From: Myxococcales bacterium
Lineage (GTDB): Bacteria > Myxococcota > Polyangia > HGW-17 > SLPX01
Assembly (NCBI GenBank): GCA_007131745.1
Contig: SLPX01000018.1
Span: 1-32,872 of the forward strand
DNA: 32,872 nucleotides
Reading direction: 5' to 3'
Part shown: positions 25,965 through 32,872 of the stretch, one piece after another
Numbering within the stretch: the first letter of the stretch is position 1
Layout: each line of letters starts with the position of its first letter
Made by a program: the position numbers and the translations under genes
The notes under the pieces: model-generated
What the model saw: the letters and a program-made list of their open reading frames with translations, nothing else
The model's database searches: none
What the model was told of the DNA's origin: nothing

Positions 25965-26013
25965 GATGGATCTCCCTGTTCTCATCACTGATTCGAACCC
26001 AACAAAAAATGTT

Positions 26014-29000
26014 TTATGAGCGTTGAGTGAACCGGCCCAGCTTGAACCTGAAGTGAGATTCTTCCACGACTGAATAAAGCACCGGCACAACGAGCATGGT
26101 GAGAGTCTGTATCAACATTCCGCCGAACGAAGGAATGGCCATGGGGACCATGATGTCGGAACCGCGGCCGGTCGAGGCGAGGACGGGCAAAAGTGCAAGA
26201 ATGGTGGTCGCAGTGGTCATGAGGCATGGGCGTGCGCGGCGCAATCCGGCCTCCAGTACGGTTGCGCGGATGTCATCTACGGACTGAAGATTCGCCCGGG
26301 TGAAACTGTCCCGGAGGTAGGTGCCGATGACAACCCCGTCATCGGTGGCAATTCCAAAGAGAGCCAGAAAACCCACCCATACGGCTACGCTCAGATTGAC
26401 GGTCCCTACGTTGAACATGTCCCGCATGTTAGCGCCGAACAAAGTGAAATCCAGGAACCACTCCTGATTGTAAAGCCATAACATGATAAATCCGCCGGAC
26501 CAGGCCACTAGGATTCCCGAAAACACGAGGCCCGCGGCCCATGCCTTGCGAAATTGAAGGTAGAGGATGAGAAAAATCAACGAAAGAGAGAGAGGCAAAA
26601 CGATCTTCAGACGATTTTCTGCGCGAACCTGTTGCTCATAAGTTCCAGTGAACACGTAAGTGACTCCCTCCGGAATATGCAACTCCCCCGACCTTCTCTT
26701 CATCTCCAGGTATTCTTCTGCTCTTTGTACAGCTTGCACCTCGGTGACATCGGGGTTCCTGTCGAAAGTCACGTAACCGGTGAGAAAAGTATCCTCGCTC
26801 TTGATCACCTGCGGGCCGCGGACAAACTCTATCGCTGCAATCTGCCCAAGAGGTATTTGTATTCCCCCGGGCGCTGCTACGAGAATTTTTCCAATCCCTT
26901 CGATGTCATCCCTCAGTTCACGCATGTATCGGACTCGCACGGGGTAGCGTTCGCGTCCCTCAACCGTGGTGGTCACCGCGGTGCCTCCCACCGCTGTCTC
27001 GATTACTTCTTGTACGTCATCCAGCTTGATTCCGTATCTTGCTATCTTCCTTCGGTCGATATTAATTTCCAGGTAGGGTTTGCCCACGATCCGTTCGGCA
27101 TTGATTGAATTCGGATCTATGTAATCTTCCAAATCGTCCGATTTTAGCAATTGCTCTATCCGAATTCCGACCTCTTCGATTGTTTCCAGATCAGGTCCTT
27201 GAATCTTCAGGCCCATCGAAGCACGCATGCCGGTTTGAAGCATGACGATGCGCGCGGAAATCGGCTGCAAATAAGAAGCCCTGGTGGCGCCCGGAACCGC
27301 GGCTGCATCTGCAATCGTATCCCAGATGTCCCTCGAGTTTCGGATCCCGGGCCATTCATTTCGGCCGGGATTGAGTTCCGCGGACAACGGGGGCCGCCAA
27401 TTTCTGAACGGGCGTCCCCTCCTCGCCGGAATGGGTCGTCCGTTGTCGTCCCGTGCAAACCTTCCTCGCACTTTGTAAGGTTCACCGTCAGGGGCAAGCG
27501 CTTTGTTTCCTTCCGCGTCACGGTAGTAGTCCACCGCACTCGGATCGTGCCTGAAAGTCATGACCCGCCCGGAGTCATCCAGAATGTATTCGGACTTATA
27601 GTTGATTATTGTTTCGATCATGGAAACCGGTGCCGGATCCAAGGGAGATTCAGCTCTACCCAGTTTTCCGACAGCGAGTTCCACTTCCGGTATCGCGGAA
27701 ATCGCCATGTCCTGCATGCGCATTATTTCCATGACTTCGCCGATCGACGCATGGGGCATGGTGGTGGGCATCAGGAGAAAGGATCCTTCGTCGAGTGGAG
27801 GCATGAACTCCTTGCCCAACCCGGGAAACATTTTAGCCAGGCGGTCCGTTGCATCCGCCTTTCTTACAGAATCCGGCAACCACCCGAACACCCTGTCGAA
27901 TCCAAGCCAGATCGTGGCTCCGAAAACCACGAGAAACACCGGGATGGATAAGAACGCGACCTTGTGATCCAGGCACCATTTCAAAACGGCCGGATAGGTC
28001 TTCAAGTAGATCTGGAAAAACAGGAGCAAGCTGCCGATCAATACGACAACCATGGAGACATTGCGTAAAATCCCCTTCTCCGGCCCGAGAGGCATCCAGT
28101 GTTGAGCGAGCAACATTACGACAATGACAACGGCAAAACCATTCGCCGCGCGAACGATCCAGGTTCGTACGTTTTCCGGAATTTTCTCCTTTACCAGGGA
28201 CCAAACGCCCATCATAAGGATCAATCCGCCGACCCACCAGGCGGGAAACAAAACGATTGCGCCGATGCCGGCTAGGATCAACCCCACTCTGAAAACAATG
28301 CGAATGAGAGTTGTTCGGCTCCGCTTGCCCATAAGCAGGTGGGCAAAAGGCGGTATGAGCGTCAAGGCTACAACCAAGGACGCTACCAAAGCAAAAGCCT
28401 TCGTAAAGGCGAGGGGCCTGAAGAGTTTTCCCTCGGCCGCCTCCATTGTAAACACCGGCAGAAAACTGACTACTGTTGTTGCAATGGCTGTAAGCACCGC
28501 GCCCCCCACCTCGAGCGTAGATCGGTAGACGACCTCCAGCCGGTTTTCTTCCGGGGGAGCGCGCTCGAGTCCCTCGACAATGTTTTCGGTCACCACGATA
28601 CCCATGTCCACAATGGTGCCGATTGCGATGGCGATTCCCGACAAAGCTACAACATTCGCGTCCACCCCGAAAAACTTCATGGCCATGAAGGTCATGAGAA
28701 CCGCTACCGGAAGAAGCCCCGAGACCAGGATCGAACTTCTCAGGTGCATGAGCATGATCAACACCACGATTATCGTTACCATCACCTGATCGGTCAGCGC
28801 GATCCTGAGGGTGTTGAGGGTCTCCATGATCAGTCCGGACCTGTCGTAAAATGGTACGATTGCCACCCTGCTTTCCGTACCGTCGCTCAATGTCTTTGAC
28901 GGCAACCCGGGGGAGATCTCCCGGATCTTTTGCTTGACGTTCCTGATCACCTCAAGCGGGTTTGCGCCGAAGCGGGCCGTTACAACCCCGCCTACCGCTT

Positions 29001-29895
29001 CGACGCCCTCTTTGTCCAGAGCGCCCCGCCGCATGGAAGGGCCCATGACCACCCGCGCCACGTCCTTGACATGTATCGGGACGTCGTTTTCTAAGCGGAT
29101 CACCGAATCCTCGATGTCGCTTATCGACCTGATAAACCCCACGCCCCTGACAACGTATTCTACATTGTTGATCTCGATGGTGCGAGCGCCCACGTCCCTG
29201 TTCGATCTCTGGACGGACCGCACCACTTGATCCAGCGTGACTCCGTAAGCGCGCATCGCGTCGGGATCCACATCCACCTGGTATTCCTTTGTATGCCCGC
29301 CTATGGACGCGACTTCAGCCACCCCTTCAACGCTCATCAATGCTTGGCGCACATACCAATCCTGGATCGATCTCAACTCCTGAAGATCCCAGCCTCCCGC
29401 GGGATTTCCTTCTGCGTCGAGACCCTCCAGCGTGTACCAGAATACCTGTCCCAGCGCGGTGGCATCCGGCCCCAGGTTTGGCCGCACACCCGGAGGCAAC
29501 AATCCGGAAGGCAGGCTGCTCAGCGCTTCGAGCAGCCTCGACCTTGACCAGTAAAACTCGACTTTTTCTTCGAATATCACGTAGATGGACGAAAACCCGA
29601 ACATTGAATGAGAGCGGATGGTCCTGACGCCGGAAATCCCCATGAGATGCGTGGTCAAGGGATAACTCACTTGGTTTTCCACATCCTGGGGCGAACGGCC
29701 CGGCCACTCGGTGAAAACGATTTGCTGGTTTTCACCTATATCGGGAATAGCGTCCACCGGCACTGGATCGCGGTTCAAGTTGCGGAGAAAGCCCCAGTCA
29801 AAAGGCGCTACCATCACGCCCCAACCCACAATAATCGCAAGCAACAAGAAAACGATTATCTTCTGTTCCAGGGAGAATCGAATGATCCTGGCCAT
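26014..29895 (-). CDS. cusA: CusA/CzcA-type heavy-metal RND efflux pump
   Basis: A 1293-residue inner-membrane RND pump, larger than E. coli CusA (1047). The N-terminus MARIIRFSLEQKIIVFLLLA and DAIPDIGENQQIVFTEWPGRSPQDVE are typical. D430 lies in GIAIAIGTIVD in the proton-relay helix; ARIVMLQTGM (M885) matches the CusA segment with a copper-binding Met, and ATDDGVVIGTYL is near the end. Two insertions explain the size: about 525-640, with around four extra membrane segments, and about 770-855, polar and periplasmic. The ATG at 29895 is chosen because family N-termini begin here; it overlaps the stop of a leader ORF (TGATG). Cu+/Ag+ substrate is inferred from sequence and neighbours. Confidence 0.93.
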   Translation of the reverse strand: MARIIRFSLEQKIIVFLLLAIIVGWGVMVAPFDWGFLRNLNRDPVPVDAIPDIGENQQIVFTEWPGRSPQDVENQVSYPLTTHLMGISGVRTIRSHSMFGFSSIYVIFEEKVEFYWSRSRLLEALSSLPSGLLPPGVRPNLGPDATALGQVFWYTLEGLDAEGNPAGGWDLQELRSIQDWYVRQALMSVEGVAEVASIGGHTKEYQVDVDPDAMRAYGVTLDQVVRSVQRSNRDVGARTIEINNVEYVVRGVGFIRSISDIEDSVIRLENDVPIHVKDVARVVMGPSMRRGALDKEGVEAVGGVVTARFGANPLEVIRNVKQKIREISPGLPSKTLSDGTESRVAIVPFYDRSGLIMETLNTLRIALTDQVMVTIIVVLIMLMHLRSSILVSGLLPVAVLMTFMAMKFFGVDANVVALSGIAIAIGTIVDMGIVVTENIVEGLERAPPEENRLEVVYRSTLEVGGAVLTAIATTVVSFLPVFTMEAAEGKLFRPLAFTKAFALVASLVVALTLIPPFAHLLMGKRSRTTLIRIVFRVGLILAGIGAIVLFPAWWVGGLILMMGVWSLVKEKIPENVRTWIVRAANGFAVVIVVMLLAQHWMPLGPEKGILRNVSMVVVLIGSLLLFFQIYLKTYPAVLKWCLDHKVAFLSIPVFLVVFGATIWLGFDRVFGWLPDSVRKADATDRLAKMFPGLGKEFMPPLDEGSFLLMPTTMPHASIGEVMEIMRMQDMAISAIPEVELAVGKLGRAESPLDPAPVSMIETIINYKSEYILDDSGRVMTFRHDPSAVDYYRDAEGNKALAPDGEPYKVRGRFARDDNGRPIPARRGRPFRNWRPPLSAELNPGRNEWPGIRNSRDIWDTIADAAAVPGATRASYLQPISARIVMLQTGMRASMGLKIQGPDLETIEEVGIRIEQLLKSDDLEDYIDPNSINAERIVGKPYLEINIDRRKIARYGIKLDDVQEVIETAVGGTAVTTTVEGRERYPVRVRYMRELRDDIEGIGKILVAAPGGIQIPLGQIAAIEFVRGPQVIKSEDTFLTGYVTFDRNPDVTEVQAVQRAEEYLEMKRRSGELHIPEGVTYVFTGTYEQQVRAENRLKIVLPLSLSLIFLILYLQFRKAWAAGLVFSGILVAWSGGFIMLWLYNQEWFLDFTLFGANMRDMFNVGTVNLSVAVWVGFLALFGIATDDGVVIGTYLRDSFTRANLQSVDDIRATVLEAGLRRARPCLMTTATTILALLPVLASTGRGSDIMVPMAIPSFGGMLIQTLTMLVVPVLYSVVEESHFRFKLGRFTQRS

Positions 29896-29936
29896 CAATG
29901 ATGAGGATTCGGCCTTTTTTTCGTTGCCCTCGACAT
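29895..29936 (-). CDS. 13-codon leader ORF coupled to cusA
   Basis: MSRATKKRPNPHH begins at an ATG with GGAGG (29943-29947) six bases upstream, the best ribosome site in the junction. Its TGA overlaps the cusA ATG by one base (TGATG), whereas the cusA ATG has no ribosome site of its own. The ORF crosses seven A residues (29915-29921); one extra A, or a -1 slip there, would join it in frame to cusA. It may serve only to load ribosomes, or may be a frameshifted true cusA start. Confidence 0.5.
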   Translation of the reverse strand: MSRATKKRPNPHH

Positions 29937-29954
29937 TATTTTCCTCCCGGCCGC

Positions 29955-31520
29955 TCAATCTTCCGCTCTCCTTTCTCCGGCGTGATGCGCATGATGGGGG
30001 CAATCGGGCCCGTGGTCATGATGATGATGTTGATGTTTATCCTGGTCTGATTCCGGTTCGGCCGGACTCATCATGGAGGGACGAGCCATGATCTGCAGCG
30101 CGCTGTCTATCTTGAAATTTCCCCTTGTAACGACTTTCTCACCCTCGGTCAGCCCATCCCTGACGATATAGTGTTCACCAACCCGGGGCCCCAGCAGGAT
30201 CTCTCTTCCTTGGTACAATCCCGGCTCCTTTTCCACGTACACCACCGCCCGGGTTCCGGTAACCAGCGGCGCGGATCGCGGAATCACCAGGGGAAGCGAA
30301 TCCTTGTCTTTCCCGCCCGACGTTGCCCGGCCGTCCTCGTCCACCGCGCTCTTGACTACACCACGCACAAACATGTCCGGCTTCAAACGCAAATCCTTGT
30401 TATCGACCGTGAGGCGGACCCTGACTGTCCTGGTGCGTTCATCGACAAAGGGATCGATAAACTCGACCTCGCCCTCGAAGGTTTCTCCCGGATATGCTTC
30501 AGCATTGAAAGAAACTTTCCGTCCCACCTTGATGAGGCCGAGGTCGGATTCATAAACATCCAGGTTCACCCACAACCGGCTGAGATCAGCTATCGTAAAA
30601 AGCCTGGTGCCGGGTTTTACGTACATCCCGTCTTTCGCCTCTTTTTCGATCACCACGCCTCCCGCGGGAGCATGAACCGTCACCCTGTCGGAAGGCTTTC
30701 CACTCTTTTCGATTCTCGCTATCTGAGCGGCCGATAGCCCCATGAGAGATAATTTGTGTCTTGCCGCGTTCAAAGTGAGTTCGGCAAATTCCGACGTGGG
30801 ATCCCCGCGCTTTGTTTCCCTGGAAAACTGCAATGCCTGAACCAGTTCCATTTGAGCCGACACGAGTTCAGGGCTATAGACCCTGACCATGGGCTGGCCC
30901 CTGCTTACTCGCGCGCCGGTAAACCTGACAAACAAACGTTCGATCCGTCCCTCTACCCATGATGTGATGTGTCCTAGCCGGCGCTCGTCATACGCTGTCC
31001 TGCCGAACACCCGGATTTCGGCTTCTACGTTCTTTCGAATCACGGAAGACGTCTCTATCTGTGCGAGTTTCTGCGCCCGCGGGCTCATTCTGAGCTCGGC
31101 TCCGGGTCCTGTTTCCCCAGCGTCGTCGGATTCGGCCGGAACAAGGTCCATTGCACACAACGGGCACTTGGCTTTAGGATCAGTGAGCCGCACCTGGGGA
31201 TGCATTGGACATGTGTAAACTGTTTGTTCAGCGGATTTCTCTGGAGCGCCGGCTGCGTGGTCATGGTCATGATGATGCTCTCCACTCCGGCCGCAAAAAC
31301 GACCCACCAAAAAAGCCGCGGCCACAATAAGCACAACAACGGAAAACCGGCCCGCTCTGCGGAAAAGTTTCTTTACACGATGGGTACCCGCCACCTTTTC
31401 CTTGTTCTCGGCCGAAACTTTTTTTTCAACAGCAGGTTTTTCCGACTCAGCCGGCTGAGTCTCTTTTCCGTCCACCGACTCTTCTTTTTCGGCTCCGTTT
31501 TTTTTAGTTCTCTCCAACAT
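29955..31520 (-). CDS. cusB: CusB/CzcB-type periplasmic adaptor with metal-binding ends
   Basis: A 521-residue membrane fusion protein joining CusA to CusC. A charged, Lys/Glu-rich cytoplasmic N-terminus (1-57) precedes one membrane helix (58-76). A His/Asp cluster (81-88) and a heavy-metal-binding domain follow (101-128; YTCPMHPQV, KCPLCAMDLVP). Then comes the adaptor body, with RVTVHAPAGGVVIEKEAKDG (lipoyl-like half) and RTVRVRLTVDNKDLRLKPDMFV. The tail (492-521) is His-rich, KHQHHHHDHGPDCPHHAHH, sharing CPHH with the nearby repeat lipoprotein. GGAG is 7 bases before the ATG. cusC ends 15 bases upstream and cusA follows, forming a cusCBA operon. Confidence 0.93.
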   Translation of the reverse strand: MLERTKKNGAEKEESVDGKETQPAESEKPAVEKKVSAENKEKVAGTHRVKKLFRRAGRFSVVVLIVAAAFLVGRFCGRSGEHHHDHDHAAGAPEKSAEQTVYTCPMHPQVRLTDPKAKCPLCAMDLVPAESDDAGETGPGAELRMSPRAQKLAQIETSSVIRKNVEAEIRVFGRTAYDERRLGHITSWVEGRIERLFVRFTGARVSRGQPMVRVYSPELVSAQMELVQALQFSRETKRGDPTSEFAELTLNAARHKLSLMGLSAAQIARIEKSGKPSDRVTVHAPAGGVVIEKEAKDGMYVKPGTRLFTIADLSRLWVNLDVYESDLGLIKVGRKVSFNAEAYPGETFEGEVEFIDPFVDERTRTVRVRLTVDNKDLRLKPDMFVRGVVKSAVDEDGRATSGGKDKDSLPLVIPRSAPLVTGTRAVVYVEKEPGLYQGREILLGPRVGEHYIVRDGLTEGEKVVTRGNFKIDSALQIMARPSMMSPAEPESDQDKHQHHHHDHGPDCPHHAHHAGERRAED

Positions 31521-31535
31521 AATGATTCTCCAACT

Positions 31536-32870
31536 CTAATCTCCGGCTACACTTCCGACCCGGCGCGAGTCCGAAAGGGGCGCTCCGACCGCTCCACGGA
31601 GGATCTCCCTTTGTTGCAACCAGGAAAATTCCAGGCGCTGCAATTCGATCTCGTGTCTCAGGAGGGTTCTCTGGTTATCCAACACCGTGAGAAAATCCAC
31701 CTTTCCCGTTGTGTAATCGTTGATCGATGCCTGCAAAACGGACTGCGACTGCGGCAAAATCTTCTTCCTGTACAGGTCTATGCGGTTCTCCAGCCTCCTC
31801 AATGAATCGTGCGCTACCTTGATATCCCGCGAAATCTCCAGCAACGCAGAGCGAAACCCCTCCCGGCCTCGAACCATCCCAGCCTCAGCCTGCCTGACAC
31901 GGGCCCTGACCGCTGAAATGGACCAGAGTGGAATTCGAATCGAAACGCCTATCGACCAAAAATCCATGCCGTCGACCGGGTCCATTCCGGAGTCCCGGCG
32001 GAACACATAGGTGAAATTCACTCCGAAATCCGGTAAAAAACCGGTTTCAGCCTCTTTTTTTCGCAGCTTTTCGACTTCAATGATCTTGCGCTGTTCAGCC
32101 AGGAGGGGACGATTCTCGATTGCGCGTTCAATCAACTCGCGGACACTTTCTTTGAGCCTGGATGGCCCCGGGAGGGTGATTCGCGGAATCTCCGCGGAAA
32201 CATCCCGCCCCAACAATGCATTCAAGCGAGCAGCCAGAATTTCCCTCTGCTGTGCAAGTTGTTCTAACCTGTCGTTGATCAAACTCCGCTCCAGCCGGGC
32301 CTTCATCAAGTCCTGAAGAAGACTCTTCGTTACCCGGTAACGAGCTTCAGCAACCTTGTAGACACCATCCAACACCGACGCATGCTGCTTAGTGATTCTC
32401 TCCTCGATATCCAAATAGCCCAAGGCCAATGCAACTTCGCGCACCATCGCGGCCAGTTGCAATTCGGCCTCTCTCAGTTTCTCCTCGGTCACTTCCGCTT
32501 CCCTGCCGGCCACTTCCCCGGCCAAAGATCTCTTTGAAGGCCAGGGAATCACCTGGGTCAAAGTGAAGTGCAGGCCTGTCATGGGTGCCGCGTCGAACTT
32601 CGCGGGACGAAAGGGCATGTTCATCAAGCCGACCGAAAACATGGGGTCGGGATATGCCCGGGCTTGAGCGGCCCTGGTCCTTTCGGCATCGATTCGCGCG
32701 GATAACTCTTTCAGGGAAGGCGCGTTAGCGAGTGCTTCTGCTGTCAGTCGGTCCAGGATTCTCCCCTCCCGTCCGTCCTTTTCCTCCTCGGCAATAGCCC
32801 GAGGAAAACCGGCAAGGCAAAACACAATTCCCACCACGACCGTTTTCATAATCATTCCATTCAATTTCAT
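31536..32870 (-). CDS. cusC: CusC/TolC-family outer-membrane efflux protein
   Basis: A 444-residue outer-membrane factor. The N-terminus has a Sec signal (MKTVVVGIVFCLAGFPRAIA, likely cleaved before EEE), with no lipobox, unlike E. coli CusC. The remainder shows the family's repeated helical pattern with Ala/Arg/Glu-rich coiled segments (LREAELQLAAMVREVALALGYL; NRPLLAEQRKIIEVEKL) and TolC-type text (YPDPMFSVGLMNMPF, TLTQVIPWPSKR, DYTTGKVDFLTVLDNQ). It would form the outer channel of the CusCBA pump. The start is uncertain: in-frame ATGs at 32870, 32855 and 32849 have poor ribosome sites, and only two bases lie beyond the first, so the frame may open past the window edge. Confidence 0.88.
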   Translation of the reverse strand: MKLNGMIMKTVVVGIVFCLAGFPRAIAEEEKDGREGRILDRLTAEALANAPSLKELSARIDAERTRAAQARAYPDPMFSVGLMNMPFRPAKFDAAPMTGLHFTLTQVIPWPSKRSLAGEVAGREAEVTEEKLREAELQLAAMVREVALALGYLDIEERITKQHASVLDGVYKVAEARYRVTKSLLQDLMKARLERSLINDRLEQLAQQREILAARLNALLGRDVSAEIPRITLPGPSRLKESVRELIERAIENRPLLAEQRKIIEVEKLRKKEAETGFLPDFGVNFTYVFRRDSGMDPVDGMDFWSIGVSIRIPLWSISAVRARVRQAEAGMVRGREGFRSALLEISRDIKVAHDSLRRLENRIDLYRKKILPQSQSVLQASINDYTTGKVDFLTVLDNQRTLLRHEIELQRLEFSWLQQREILRGAVGAPLSDSRRVGSVAGD

Positions 32871-32872
32871 TA

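Noticed and set aside
25985..26005. TTCGAACCC near the cusA end as a tRNA 3' end or attachment site
   Set aside because: The flanking bases cannot form a T stem and no integrase or direct repeat is present.

Overview
The window is a bacterial chromosome segment of ordinary gene density, with no rRNA or tRNA genes, CRISPR array, insertion sequence or phage gene that I can see. TamB, an outer-membrane efflux protein and many lipoprotein signal peptides show a Gram-negative cell. Asp/PDA-rich lipoproteins, a Cys-rich lipoprotein with a GWYGDGICD-type segment plus a Kazal domain, and PilZ and ExbBD genes resemble Myxococcota/Bradymonadota-type (former Deltaproteobacteria) genomes. That placement is inference; no phylogenetic marker was tested.

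Layout. 21-6788: an Nramp-superfamily transporter (minus) diverges from a lipoprotein-type Dcp peptidase (plus); then come a probable outer-membrane barrel protein, two unrecognised lipoproteins and a small TM1266/ACT-like protein. 6838-11558 (minus): an apparent exbB-exbD-glucan phosphorylase operon. 11822-14396: a PilZ protein, glycerol kinase and a small membrane protein. 14583-16771: a repetitive Kazal/somatomedin-B-like lipoprotein diverging from a lipoprotein nitroreductase. 16888-21429: a large TamB. 21426-24601 (minus): purD, purE and a fused Sua5/TrmN6 tRNA-modification gene. 24627-25172: a decayed gene. 25572-32870: a metal-resistance island with cusC-cusB-cusA (minus) converging on a small lipoprotein made of seven CPHH repeats.

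How the genes may work together. CusCBA would export monovalent copper or silver from periplasm to outside. The CPHH-repeat lipoprotein and the His/Cys-rich ends of CusB look like periplasmic metal-binding modules for the same pathway. purD and purE supply purine biosynthesis and share a transcript with a protein joining two enzymes that both act on adenosine 37 of tRNA. ExbB/ExbD would supply proton-motive-force energy for outer-membrane uptake, with the phosphorylase degrading an imported beta-glucan.

Most notable: the CPHH-repeat lipoprotein, the Sua5-TrmN6 fusion, a 13-codon leader ORF with an A7 tract just before cusA, a phosphorylase that appears to lack the usual catalytic Asp, and a bacterial lipoprotein ending in a somatomedin-B-like domain.
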